Shown here piece by piece: positions 16,670 through 25,273 of a stretch of DNA of 64,000 bases. The DNA comes from an uncultured Tropicimonas sp. (GTDB lineage Bacteria; Pseudomonadota; Alphaproteobacteria; Rhodobacterales; Rhodobacteraceae). A program made the position numbers and the translations under genes. The stretch is taken from the NCBI GenBank assembly GCA_947495685.1, contig CANLZY010000002.1:166163-230162 (forward strand), read 5' to 3'. Numbering within the stretch: position 1 is the stretch's first letter; every line of letters starts with the position of its first letter. Under the pieces are notes generated by a model. It saw only the letters and a program-made list of their open reading frames with translations, was not told the DNA's origin and ran no database searches.

Positions 16670-18286
16670 ATGGAACTGGATGTTGTGGAGTTATCGCGAC
16701 TGCAATTCGCGATGACGGCCCTGTATCACTTCCTCTTTGTGCCGCTCACACTTGGTCTGTCGATCATCGTGGCGCTCATGGAGACGGTCTATGTGATGAC
16801 CAACCGTCCGATCTGGCGGCAGATGACCAAATTCTGGGGCACGCTGTTCGGAATCAACTTTGCCATCGGAGTCGCAACCGGCATCACGATGGAATTCCAG
16901 TTCGGGATGAACTGGTCCTACTACAGCCACTACGTGGGCGACATCTTCGGCGCGCCGCTGGCGATCGAGGGGCTGATGGCCTTCTTCATGGAGGCGACCT
17001 TTGTCGGGCTGTTCTTCTTTGGATGGGACAAACTCAGCAAGGTCGGGCACCTCACGGTCACCTGGCTGGTGGCCATAGGGTCGAACTTTTCGGCGCTGTG
17101 GATCCTGATCGCCAACGGCTGGATGCAGAACCCGGTCGGGGCAGAATTCAACCCGGTGTCGATGCGGATGGAGATGACCAGCTTCTTCGACGTGGTCTTC
17201 AACGAGGTGGCGCAGGCCAAGTTCGTCCACACCGTTTCGGCGGGCTATGTCACGGCTTCGGTGTTCGTTCTGGGCGTATCGGCGTGGTACCTGCTCAAGG
17301 GGCGTCACATCGAACTCGCGCGCCGCTCGATCACCATTGCAGCCTCCTTCGGGCTGGCCTCCGCCTTGTCCGTCGTCGTGTTGGGGGACGAGTCGGGCTA
17401 TGCCGCGACCCACAGCCAGAAGATGAAACTCGCCGCCATCGAAGGCATGTGGCACACCGAGCTGGCCCCGGCGTCGTTCACGGCGATCGGCTTCCCCGAC
17501 ATGGAGGCCCGCGAGACCCACTATGCCATCCACATTCCCTGGATGATGGGTCTGATCGGGACGCGCAGCCTGACCGAAGAGATCCCCGGCATCGCCGAAC
17601 TGGTCGAGAACGCGGAGGCCCGCATCAAGTCCGGCATCATCGCCTATGACGCGTTGGAACAGATCCGTGAGTTGCGGGACGATGCGCCGGCAGACGTGCG
17701 CCAGCAGTTCGAGGATCATTCCGCCGACCTGGGCTTCGCCTACCTGCTCAAGCGCTATGTGGATGACCCGCGCACGGCGACCGAAAAGCAGATCGCCCTG
17801 GCGTCCAATGATACCGTGCCCACCGTATGGCCGCTGTTCTGGGGTTTCCGGATCATGGTCGCGCTCGGCTTCAGCTTCATCGCGCTGATGGCTTATTTCT
17901 TCTATCGCGCCAACTGGAAGGGCATGACCTTTCCGCGACCGATGCTGCGGCTTGCCGTCTGGATGATCCCAGCACCGTGGATTGCTGCGGAACTGGGATG
18001 GTTCGTGGCCGAATTCGGTCGCCAACCCTGGACCGTGGACGGGGTGCTGCCGACCGTGATGTCGGTCAGCCACCTGAGCGTCGCGGATCTCGCCATCACG
18101 TTGGCCGGGTTCGTCACCTTCTATTCGGTCCTCTTCGTGATCGAAATGAGCCTGATGGTGAAATTTATCCGCAAGGGTCCCTACATGGATGTCCCCGAGA
18201 CGGATGTCTGGATGGCCAAACACGAACACCGCCTGCGTACCCATGACGGCAATGTGCCGGGTGCCAACGTCACACCTGCGGAGTAA
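16670..18286 (+). CDS. cydA: Cytochrome bd ubiquinol oxidase subunit I
   Basis: A 538-residue integral membrane subunit that binds haems b558, b595 and d and oxidises ubiquinol while reducing oxygen to water, without proton pumping. Conserved residues can be mapped: His20 (haem d/b595 ligand), Glu100 and Glu108 (proton path), His187 and the Met of FWGFRIM (b558 ligands), and GRQPW near 440. The stretch between about 255 and 385 is the long quinol-binding Q-loop (proteobacterial L-type). GGAGGCAACC precedes the ATG. It is followed by cydB after 5 bases. The FNR box and NsrR-like site upstream suggest induction by low oxygen and by NO. Confidence 0.97.
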   Translation: MELDVVELSRLQFAMTALYHFLFVPLTLGLSIIVALMETVYVMTNRPIWRQMTKFWGTLFGINFAIGVATGITMEFQFGMNWSYYSHYVGDIFGAPLAIEGLMAFFMEATFVGLFFFGWDKLSKVGHLTVTWLVAIGSNFSALWILIANGWMQNPVGAEFNPVSMRMEMTSFFDVVFNEVAQAKFVHTVSAGYVTASVFVLGVSAWYLLKGRHIELARRSITIAASFGLASALSVVVLGDESGYAATHSQKMKLAAIEGMWHTELAPASFTAIGFPDMEARETHYAIHIPWMMGLIGTRSLTEEIPGIAELVENAEARIKSGIIAYDALEQIRELRDDAPADVRQQFEDHSADLGFAYLLKRYVDDPRTATEKQIALASNDTVPTVWPLFWGFRIMVALGFSFIALMAYFFYRANWKGMTFPRPMLRLAVWMIPAPWIAAELGWFVAEFGRQPWTVDGVLPTVMSVSHLSVADLAITLAGFVTFYSVLFVIEMSLMVKFIRKGPYMDVPETDVWMAKHEHRLRTHDGNVPGANVTPAE

Positions 18287-18291
18287 CCCAC

Positions 18292-19455
18292 ATGATTCTG
18301 CATGAACTTATCGATTTCGAGATCCTGCGGGTCATCTGGTGGCTGCTGCTGGGGGTGCTGCTGATCGGCTTTGCCCTGACGGACGGCTTCGACATGGGGG
18401 TCGGCGCATTGCTGCCTTTCGTGGCCAAAACCGACCTCGAGCGGCGCCAGACCATAAACACCGTAGGCCCCGTTTGGGAAGGCAACCAGGTCTGGTTCGT
18501 TCTGGGCGGCGGCGCGATCTTTGCCGCATGGCCACCGCTGTACGCGGTCAGCTTTTCCGGGTTCTACCTTGCCATGTTCGTGGTGCTGGCGGCGCTGATC
18601 CTGAGGCCCGTTGGGTTCAAGTACCGCTCCAAGCGCGAAAGCGCGACGTGGCGCAATGGTTGGGACTGGGCCCTGTTCGTGGGTGGCGCGGTTCCGGTGT
18701 TGATCTTTGGCGTCGCGGTCGGCAACGTGCTGGTGGGGGTGCCCTTCCACCTGACGCCGGAACTGCTGTCGATGTACGACGGCCCGTTCTACTCCAAGTT
18801 CTTTGGCCTGCTGAATCCGTTCTCGCTGTTGGCTGGCGTCGTCTCGCTGTCGATGCTGTTGCAGCACGGTTCGGCCTGGCTGGCGCTCAAGGCGGACGGA
18901 ATGGTCGAAACCCGGGCACGCAACTACGGCCCCATGTTTGGCTACATCGCGGCGGCGGGGTTTGCGCTGGCCGGTATCTGGTTGGCTGTCGGGATCGACG
19001 GCTACGCTATCGTCAGCGCAGTCGTTACCGATGGTCCGTCCAACCCGTTGCTGTCCGAGGTTGAGCGCGGCGGCAGTTGGCTGGACGCCTATTCCACCCG
19101 TCCATGGATCGCCATCGCGCCCGTTCTGGGCTTTGTCGGCATCCTGATGGCGGCGCGGTCGATGGCCGGGCACAGCGATGTGGCACCGCTGTTGTGGTCA
19201 AAGTTGGGGATCTTCGGGGTGATCTCGACCGTTGGGTTGACGATGTTCCCGTTCATCCTGCCCTCGACAGTCGATCCGAACTCGTCGCTGACGGTCTGGG
19301 ACAGCTCGTCTTCGCATCTGACGCTGTTCGTGATGCTGATCTGCACGCTGATCTTCATGCCGCTGATCCTGGCCTACACCGCCTGGGTATACCGGGTGCT
19401 GTGGGGCAAGGTCACGCAGGACGACATCGCCGACAATTCCGAAACCGTGTACTGA
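18292..19455 (+). CDS. cydB: Cytochrome bd ubiquinol oxidase subunit II
   Basis: A 387-residue membrane subunit pairing with CydA. The N-terminus MILHELIDFEILRVIWWLLLGVLLIGFALTDGFDMG is diagnostic, including the conserved FALTDGFDMGVGALLPF. The GPVWEGNQVWFVLGGGAIFAAWPPLYA segment and about nine hydrophobic helices follow. The spacing of 5 bases from cydA and 11 bases to cydX indicates one operon. Its length is normal for CydB of the bd-I type and not CioB-like in its N-terminus. Confidence 0.97.
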   Translation: MILHELIDFEILRVIWWLLLGVLLIGFALTDGFDMGVGALLPFVAKTDLERRQTINTVGPVWEGNQVWFVLGGGAIFAAWPPLYAVSFSGFYLAMFVVLAALILRPVGFKYRSKRESATWRNGWDWALFVGGAVPVLIFGVAVGNVLVGVPFHLTPELLSMYDGPFYSKFFGLLNPFSLLAGVVSLSMLLQHGSAWLALKADGMVETRARNYGPMFGYIAAAGFALAGIWLAVGIDGYAIVSAVVTDGPSNPLLSEVERGGSWLDAYSTRPWIAIAPVLGFVGILMAARSMAGHSDVAPLLWSKLGIFGVISTVGLTMFPFILPSTVDPNSSLTVWDSSSSHLTLFVMLICTLIFMPLILAYTAWVYRVLWGKVTQDDIADNSETVY

Positions 19456-19466
19456 GAGGTAGTCCC

Positions 19467-19577
19467 ATGTGGTATTTTGCCTGGCTTCTCGGCCTTCCGC
19501 TTGCTGCCTTGCTCGCCGTGTTGAACGCGATGTGGGTGGAAATGCAGGAAGACCGTGCGTTCGCCGATGAGGAATAG
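19467..19577 (+). CDS. cydX: Cytochrome bd small subunit CydX
   Basis: A 36-residue single-helix protein beginning MWYFAWLLGLPLAALLAVLN, with the conserved WYFAW start and a Glu after the helix (AMWVEMQED). CydX stabilises the haem groups of CydAB. GAGAGGT lies at ribosome-site distance before the ATG and the gene follows cydB by 11 bases. It lies within a longer unrelated frame and is easily missed by gene callers. A strong terminator follows, marking the end of the operon. Confidence 0.93.
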   Translation: MWYFAWLLGLPLAALLAVLNAMWVEMQEDRAFADEE

Positions 19578-19622
19578 GGAATCCCAACGCTCCAGTGTGT
19601 CTTTTTTTTGGAGTGGTTCCTG

Positions 19623-19651
19623 GCCGGGGCGTTCGCGTCCCGGCTTTTTTT
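19623..19651 (+). terminator. Rho-independent terminator of cydDCABX
   Basis: A 9-bp stem GCCGGGGCG/CGTCCCGGC with a TTCG tetraloop and a run of seven T, about 45 bp past cydX. Confidence 0.95.
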
Positions 19652-19797
19652 CGAGACCGAACTGTGCAACGGATCGGCTGACCCGTTCGAATGGTGCCTC
19701 AACCATCTATCCACCGTTCGATCAGGATGTGAACGATGGGTTGTGGCATGCCTGGTAAGGCGCAACCGATTTGTGAATGTACCCCGGAGACAAGATC

Positions 19798-20772
19798 ATG
19801 ACCAAGACGACGGCATCGACCGAACCGCAACTCGCCCACTTCCCGGTGACGTTCTTTGCCTGCGTGATGGGCTTGGCCGGGTTTGCCCTTTCCACGCATA
19901 CCGCCGAACATGCCTGGGGGATGTCGGCCGCGATGTCGTCGGTGTTCCTGGCAATCACGATCTTGGCCTTCGTGACGATCCTCGCGCTGTTTCTTGCCAA
20001 GTTTATGAAATACCGTGCTGAATTCAATGCGGAGTGGGGCCACCCCGTCAAAAAGGCCTTCTTTCCGGCCATCTCGATCTCGTTGCTTCTGATCTCGGTC
20101 GGGCTTGCGAACTGGTCGCCGCCGGTGGCGCGCGTGGTCTGGTTGATCGGTGCCGGGTTGCAGGCTGGGCTGATGCTGGCGGTGATCTCGGGCTGGATCG
20201 GCCATCGCCCGTTTCAGCAGATCCACATTTCACCGGCCTGGTTCATCCCGGCGGTCGGCAACGTGGTCGCACCGGTGGCCGGGGTGAGTCTCGGGTTTGT
20301 CGAGCTTTCGTGGTTCTTCTTCTCGGCGGGGATGCTGTTCTGGATCGTGCTGTTGACGCTGGTGATGAACCGATTGATCTTTCACGACCCGTTGCCGAGC
20401 AAGCTGGCGCCGACGCTGACAATCCTGATCGCGCCCCCAGCAGTCGGGTTCCTGGCCTGGATCCAGTTGAACGGCGCTCAGGTGGATGCGATGGCACGGG
20501 TACTTCTGAACGCGGGCTATCTGTTCGCGGCCCTGGTCGCCGTACAGGCGGTCCGGTTCCGGCAAAGCCCGTTTGCGCTGTCTTGGTGGGCCCTCAGCTT
20601 TCCGATCGCGGCGCTGACCATTGCGACATTCCGGTTCGCGGCGTTGGCGGGCAGCGGCTTTCACGCCGGGCTTGCGGTGCTGCTCTACGTGCTTCTTGTC
20701 GTGATCATGGTGGCGTTGATCGTTCGTACCTACACCGGCATCCGGCGCAACGAGATCTGCGTGCCAGAGTGA
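19798..20772 (+). CDS. TehA/SLAC1-family anion channel
   Basis: A 324-residue protein with about ten hydrophobic helices, of the SLAC1/TehA/C4-dicarboxylate (Mae1) channel family. Recognisable segments are HFPVTFFACVMGLAGFAL near the start, ISPAWFIPAVGNVVAPVAG in the middle and FRFAALAGSGFHAGLAVLL near the end. TehA homologues conduct chloride-like anions; tellurite resistance in E. coli is incidental. The start at 19798 (MTKTTASTEPQLAHF) has GGAGA 7 bases upstream. It is separated from cydX by a terminator and probably has its own promoter. Substrate not predictable. Confidence 0.85.
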   Translation: MTKTTASTEPQLAHFPVTFFACVMGLAGFALSTHTAEHAWGMSAAMSSVFLAITILAFVTILALFLAKFMKYRAEFNAEWGHPVKKAFFPAISISLLLISVGLANWSPPVARVVWLIGAGLQAGLMLAVISGWIGHRPFQQIHISPAWFIPAVGNVVAPVAGVSLGFVELSWFFFSAGMLFWIVLLTLVMNRLIFHDPLPSKLAPTLTILIAPPAVGFLAWIQLNGAQVDAMARVLLNAGYLFAALVAVQAVRFRQSPFALSWWALSFPIAALTIATFRFAALAGSGFHAGLAVLLYVLLVVIMVALIVRTYTGIRRNEICVPE

Positions 20773-20777
20773 CGTGT

Positions 20778-20808
20778 TTGCCCGGTGTCGAACGGTTCGG
20801 CCGGGCAA
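20778..20808. terminator. Weak bidirectional hairpin between tehA-like gene and hemP
   Basis: TTGCCCGG and CCGGGCAA form an 8-bp stem with a 15-base loop between two convergent genes. Neither side carries a clear T-run, so termination is only likely. Confidence 0.4.
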
Positions 20809-20815
20809 GAGGGAG

Positions 20816-20986
20816 CTACTTCGTCAGAATCAGCTTTCCGGCCTTGGTGATGCGCAAGGTATAGACCTTGTCGTCCAGCACGATCTGGGCCAGCCCGTCC
20901 CGCCCGGTCAGGGCGCGGGCGTCGAACACCGGTTGCGATGCCAATGGGGCGTGGGTGGATGCGTCTATCGGGGTCATCATGGTCAT
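20816..20986 (-). CDS. hemP: Hemin uptake protein HemP
   Basis: A 56-residue protein with the HemP core FDARALTGRDGLAQIVLDDK followed by VYTLRITKAGKLILTK. HemP proteins accompany haem-uptake loci and are often iron-regulated; at least one acts as a regulator of haem uptake genes. The start at 20984-20986 is preceded by AGGAGAT at good spacing. No receptor or transporter is next to it here, so it is an orphan copy. A plausible promoter (TTGACC, 16 bases, TAAGGT on the minus strand) lies about 70-100 bp upstream. A different, longer frame overlaps it and hides it from simple ORF scans. Confidence 0.85.
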   Translation of the reverse strand: MTMMTPIDASTHAPLASQPVFDARALTGRDGLAQIVLDDKVYTLRITKAGKLILTK

Positions 20987-21252
20987 GGTCAGATATCTCC
21001 TGTGTCCAGAGTGCGTGAATCGACAGCCCTGCCAAGCGGGGATTTCAGGTACCTTACTAAATTACTCAGAATGGTCAATCCTGAACAAACCGCTCAGAAA
21101 CTGAGTCGGGTCGCCGCATTCGTGCGGTGTCGCGGGCAAGCAACTGGCCTCCGGGCAACAGCGGCCCCTTGAGCTGTCGCACGTCTGGCGACGTGGACGC
21201 AAAGCGATGGGGCAATGGGTGTGATCGACCTCCGACACAGAGCCGATGGACA

Positions 21253-21702
21253 TCAGGTGGTCGGCGGACTTTCCAACCAGATCGTGATCGGCCCGTCGTT
21301 GACCAGTTCCACTGCCATGTCCGCCGCAAAGCGCCCGGTTTGCACAACGGGGCCAAGGCTGGCGAGGTGCTGCGCGAAGTGCTCATACAGCCGCTTGCCG
21401 TCTTCGGGGGCAGCGGCCTCCGAAAAGCCTGGTCGGTTGCCGCGCGACGTATCGGCGGCAAGGGTAAACTGGCTGACCACCAACGCGCTGCCGCCGGTGT
21501 CCAGCAAGGAGCGGTTCATCTTGCCCGCGTTGTCCTCGAAAATCCGCAGCTTAGACAGTTTTGCCGCAAGCCTTTCGGCCTCAGCCTCGCCATCGCCACG
21601 CATCGCGCAGACCAACGCCAATACGCCCGGTCCGATCTGGCCGATGGTCGCACCATCGACAGTCACCGAGGCGCGGGTCACCCTTTGAATCAAGGCTCTC
21701 AT
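21253..21702 (-). CDS. dtd: D-aminoacyl-tRNA deacylase
   Basis: A 149-residue DTD enzyme that hydrolyses D-amino acids (and glycine mischarged on tRNA-Ala) from t[20 protein letters not shown] is the usual start, [22 protein letters not shown] carries the SQFTL motif near residue 80, and [10 protein letters not shown] carries the NxGP(I/V)T motif near 138. Its length is normal for the bacterial family. It is co-directional with the upstream sugar kinase gene, 81 bp apart. Confidence 0.94.
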   Translation of the reverse strand: MRALIQRVTRASVTVDGATIGQIGPGVLALVCAMRGDGEAEAERLAAKLSKLRIFEDNAGKMNRSLLDTGGSALVVSQFTLAADTSRGNRPGFSEAAAPEDGKRLYEHFAQHLASLGPVVQTGRFAADMAVELVNDGPITIWLESPPTT

Positions 21703-21783
21703 CGGCAGGACTCCCTGAGATGGACCGGCGACGGGGCGGGTCCGTTCTGCTCTGACTGCGCGCCCGTGTCGGTCCGTTGGCGA

Positions 21784-22713
21784 TCAGTCCAGTTCGGCGC
21801 GGGTCGGCGGGTTGGCACCGGCGCGGCTGACCGTGATTGCCGCCGCCCGGTTTCCAAGGGTCAGGGCGGCCAGAAGGTCGGCTTCGCTGATGTCGGTGAG
21901 GGTGTCCTTGGACAGGTGCCCGGCATCGTTCAGCCCGGCGAGAAGACCGGCGTTGAACGTGTCCCCGGCGCCGACCGTGTCCACGACCTCGACCAGGTTC
22001 GCGGCGACACTGTGCTTGCGGCCAGGCAGATAGGCGGTAACGCCATCCTTGCCCCGGGTGACACAGATCAGGCGCGGGCCCTGTGCCATCATTTGGGCGG
22101 CCAGCGTGTCGATGTCAGCTTCTCCGGCGATCCACTGGAGATCCTCGTCCGAAACCTTGACGATGTCGGCAGCGGCGATCATCCGGCCGATCCTGGCGCG
22201 ATAGGCGGCCTCGTCCTTGATGAAGCTCGGGCGGATGTTCGGATCGATCATCACCAGCCGCCGAGGGCTTTCCCGCAGGGCCAGCGCTTCGTAGACCGAG
22301 GCGCAGGGTTCAACCATAAGGGAAATTCCGCCAACGAAAAGCGCCGTCACATCATCCAGCGCCTCCGGGGCGGGCAGGTCCGCGGGTTGCAGCATGCGCG
22401 CGGCAGTGCCTTCGTCGTAAAACGCGTACTTGGCATGGCCATCGCACAATTCGACAAAGGCCAGCGTGGTCGGCCTGTCCGAGCGGGCACACAGGCCCGA
22501 GTCGACGTGGCTGGCGTCAAGCGCCTCTTCCAGTTTCACACCGAACAGGTCGGTCGACAGCCCGGTAAAGAATTTCACCGGCGCGCCAAGGCGGCCAAGC
22601 GCGATGGACGTGTTGAACACGGCGCCACCGGCCACCGGGGCAAAACTCGGCTCGTCTGCCTTGGACAATCGCGGCAGCATGTCAATCAGGGCTTCGCCAG
22701 CGCACAAAATCAT
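21784..22713 (-). CDS. PfkB-family carbohydrate kinase (fructokinase-like)
   Basis: A 309-residue ribokinase/PfkB-family kinase that phosphorylates a sugar using ATP. The N-terminal MILCAGEALIDMLPR, the PVAGGAVFNTSIALGRLG glycine segment near residue 30 and the catalytic DTVGAGDTFNAGLLAGL near 250 (Asp base, anion hole) are clear. The GxALIDxxP start is typical of fructokinases. The start at 22713 has GAGGGAG 7 bases upstream; the frame continues upstream without similarity. The sugar specificity cannot be fixed from sequence. Confidence 0.9.
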   Translation of the reverse strand: MILCAGEALIDMLPRLSKADEPSFAPVAGGAVFNTSIALGRLGAPVKFFTGLSTDLFGVKLEEALDASHVDSGLCARSDRPTTLAFVELCDGHAKYAFYDEGTAARMLQPADLPAPEALDDVTALFVGGISLMVEPCASVYEALALRESPRRLVMIDPNIRPSFIKDEAAYRARIGRMIAAADIVKVSDEDLQWIAGEADIDTLAAQMMAQGPRLICVTRGKDGVTAYLPGRKHSVAANLVEVVDTVGAGDTFNAGLLAGLNDAGHLSKDTLTDISEADLLAALTLGNRAAAITVSRAGANPPTRAELD

Positions 22714-22944
22714 CGGATCACTCCCTCGGAACAGATGTTGTGCCTTCCTAACGTCGGTTCTGCCCAAGGTCCACATCGGGCGCTGCCCCCGGGGGCCGGA
22801 GGGTCGCATTTGACGCTTCTGGCCCCCAAACAGGGCCGGCACGGGTCCCGCAGGGCAGATTGATGCCGCCATTTACCTTGGCGCTGGCATCCATGATTTC
22901 CTTCAAGTACAAACGGTCGCAGGTGTGGCGAAAGGGGCAAGCCC

Positions 22945-23154
22945 ATGCGAATCCTTGTTTCTCTGGCGCTGGCCCTGCTGGTCATGGCAGGGCTTGTTAT
23001 CGGAATTGCCGTGGTTGGCGCAGCCATTGCAGGATCAGCCGGCAAGGCGTTCGACCAGGGACCGATCAAAAGCGGCCTGGTTCCGCGCCTGGCATTTGTC
23101 CTGCTGTGGGTGCTGATCTTTGGCGTTTCCCTCGGTTTGATCGGAGCGATCTGA
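22945..23154 (+). CDS. Small two-helix membrane protein
   Basis: A 69-residue protein with two hydrophobic helices (about residues 3-30 and 48-68) joined by a short polar loop AFDQGPIKSGLVPR. I do not recognise a family. An AAGGGGCAA ribosome site precedes the ATG, and its stop overlaps the XpaC start as TGATG, so it is translated together with the XpaC/TelA cluster and probably acts with it in the inner membrane. Confidence 0.7.
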   Translation: MRILVSLALALLVMAGLVIGIAVVGAAIAGSAGKAFDQGPIKSGLVPRLAFVLLWVLIFGVSLGLIGAI

Positions 23155-24044
23155 TGGCCCAACGGTTTGGTGGCAAGTTCTCCCCGGATTCAAGTTCGTC
23201 GGCAGCAGGTTCCAAGGCCCCGCCGATCCGCAGTGCACCCAAGCGCGCTCGGGGGGCGGCCCGGGTCAATCTTTTGTACCTCGCGCCTGTGCCGCTGGTG
23301 TTCACCGCTTTTGGTCAGGGCGCGGTCGGCATGGCACTGGATCTGGTGGCAGCGGCCGTGCTGGTCTCCGGGGTCTTCATGCTCTCCGAAGGGCTGAAGG
23401 CTGAGGCCGCCTATGACGCCCGCAAGGTGGCGCGCCGTCCGGCGCTGCCGCGCAAGATCATCGCCGCTGTCATGGCAGGGTTCGGCGTTGTGCTGGCGGC
23501 CTATTCCCCCGAGACCGGCGGGATCGGCGCGCCGATCATCTATGGCGCCATCGCTCTGGCTCTGCACATTGTGTCCTTTGGGCTCGACCCGTTGCGCAAC
23601 AAGAACGTCGAAGGCATCGACACCTTCCAGCAGGATCGTGTCGCCCGCGTGATCGACGAGGCGGAAGAACAACTGGAGCGTATGGGCAGTGCCATTGCCG
23701 GCGCCGGGGACCGCGGGATTGAACGGCGGGTCGAAGGGTTTCAGGCCACGGCGCGCCACATGTGCCGCACGGTGGAAGAAGATCCGCGTGATCTGACGGC
23801 GGCCCGCAAGTTTCTGGTTGTCTATTTGAAAGGGGCTGCGGACGCGACGGTGAAGTTTGCCGACCTCTACAGCAAGCGCCGGGACCCCGAGGCCAAGGCC
23901 AGCTACCTAGCGCTTCTCGATGATCTTGAGGCGAACTTTGCCGCCAAGACCGAGACGCTCATGATCAGTGATCGAACATCGTTGGATGTGGAGATCGAAG
24001 TGCTGCGCGACAGGTTGCAGCGCGAAGGCGTGAGAATGGATTGA
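23154..24044 (+). CDS. XpaC-like 5-bromo-4-chloroindolyl phosphate hydrolysis protein
   Basis: A 296-residue membrane protein. A low-complexity Ser/basic N-terminus is followed by four hydrophobic segments at about residues 38-55, 57-77, 101-117 and 123-143, then a helical cytoplasmic domain (DRVARVIDEAEEQLERMGSAI onwards, LTAARKFLVVYLKGAADATVKFADLY near 225, then EANFAAKTETLMISDRTSLDVEIEVLRDRL). This tail matches the XpaC family, which is nearly always next to TelA. The family name comes from an indicator-dye phenotype in Bacillus and does not prove phosphatase activity. It starts by TGATG overlap with the small membrane protein and is followed by telA after 27 bases. Confidence 0.8.
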   Translation: MAQRFGGKFSPDSSSSAAGSKAPPIRSAPKRARGAARVNLLYLAPVPLVFTAFGQGAVGMALDLVAAAVLVSGVFMLSEGLKAEAAYDARKVARRPALPRKIIAAVMAGFGVVLAAYSPETGGIGAPIIYGAIALALHIVSFGLDPLRNKNVEGIDTFQQDRVARVIDEAEEQLERMGSAIAGAGDRGIERRVEGFQATARHMCRTVEEDPRDLTAARKFLVVYLKGAADATVKFADLYSKRRDPEAKASYLALLDDLEANFAAKTETLMISDRTSLDVEIEVLRDRLQREGVRMD

Positions 24045-24071
24045 ACCCCGAGTTTCAGGAGGGAATAGAGA

Positions 24072-25271
24072 ATGTCGCAGGAAATTCAGAACAAGGCCGC
24101 GCAGGTGTTGACCGAAATCGAAGAAGTTACCGCCGTGGTTCTGCCCGAACCCACTGCCGCAACGGCGATCGTGTCGCTGGAGCAGGCAGACGCGCCCGTG
24201 AGCGAGGCGATCCGCAAACGCATGAACGAGATCGACATGTCGGACACCAATTCGATCGTGTCCTTCGGGTCCGCCGCCCAGGCCGAATTGCAGGTCATCT
24301 CGCAGGCGATGCTGCAGGACGTGAAAAACAAGGATGTCGGCCCCGCCGGCGACAGCCTGCGCGATATCGTTGGAACGATCCGCGGATTCTCGGTCGATGA
24401 ACTGGATGTGCGCCGCGAACGGTCGTGGTGGGAAAAGCTGCTGGGACGGGCCGCGCCCTTTTCCAATTTCGTCTCCAAGTACGAGGATGTGCAAGGCCAG
24501 ATCGACAAGGTCACCGACGAGCTTCTGGGCCACGAACACACGTTGTTGAAAGACATCAAGTCGCTTGACCTGCTGTATGAGAAAACGCTGAATTTCTACG
24601 ATGAACTGGCGCTTTACATTGCGGCTGGCGAGGCGAAGCTGGCCGAGATGGACGCCACCGTGATCCCTGCCAAGGAAGCCGAGGTCTCTGCCGCCCCCGA
24701 GGCCGAGCAGGTGATGAAGGCCCAGGAATTGCGCGATATTCGGGCCGCCCGCGACGACCTGGAACGCCGTGTCCACGACCTGAAACTGACCCGCCAGGTC
24801 ACCATGCAATCGTTGCCGTCGATCCGGCTGGTACAGGAAAACGACAAGTCGTTGGTGACCAAGATCAACTCGACCCTCGTCAACACCGTGCCCCTGTGGG
24901 AAACCCAACTGGCGCAGGCCGTCACGATCCAGCGTTCTGCCGAGGCGGCGACGGCGGTGCGCGATGCAAATGACCTGACCAACGAATTGCTGACCTCGAA
25001 TGCCAAGAACCTGCGTGAAAGCAACACGGTCATCCGTCAGGAGATGGAACGCGGCGTGTTCGATATCGAGGCGGTGAAACAGGCCAATGCCGACCTGATC
25101 GCGACCATCAACGAAAGTCTGCAGATCGCGGACGAAGGCAAGGCCCGCCGGGCCTCGGCCGAGCAGGAGCTGATCAAGATGGAGCACGAGCTGCGCGATA
25201 CGCTTGCGTCAGCCAAGGCGCGCAAGACCGGTCTGGGCGACTCGGCGTCGACCTCGGTTCCGGCCAGCTGA
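24072..25271 (+). CDS. TelA-family toxic anion resistance protein
   Basis: A 399-residue, almost entirely helical soluble protein of the TelA/KlaA family. Typical segments are WWEKLLGRAAPFSNFVSKYEDVQGQID near residue 117, ELLGHEHTLLKDIKSLDLLYEKTLNFYDELALYI near 150, and the C-terminal NLRESNTVIRQEMERGVFDIEAVKQANADLIATI. TelA homologues confer tellurite or cell-wall-antibiotic tolerance in some hosts and are widespread with XpaC; the mechanism is unknown. AGGAGGGAATAG precedes the ATG. It is followed after 2 bases by the DUF2927 lipoprotein, so the cluster is one operon. Confidence 0.88.
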   Translation: MSQEIQNKAAQVLTEIEEVTAVVLPEPTAATAIVSLEQADAPVSEAIRKRMNEIDMSDTNSIVSFGSAAQAELQVISQAMLQDVKNKDVGPAGDSLRDIVGTIRGFSVDELDVRRERSWWEKLLGRAAPFSNFVSKYEDVQGQIDKVTDELLGHEHTLLKDIKSLDLLYEKTLNFYDELALYIAAGEAKLAEMDATVIPAKEAEVSAAPEAEQVMKAQELRDIRAARDDLERRVHDLKLTRQVTMQSLPSIRLVQENDKSLVTKINSTLVNTVPLWETQLAQAVTIQRSAEAATAVRDANDLTNELLTSNAKNLRESNTVIRQEMERGVFDIEAVKQANADLIATINESLQIADEGKARRASAEQELIKMEHELRDTLASAKARKTGLGDSASTSVPAS

Positions 25272-25273
25272 AC

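Noticed and set aside
20730..21035. 101-codon minus-strand frame across hemP
   Set aside because: Different frame from the HemP sequence, which has the family core and a good ribosome site.
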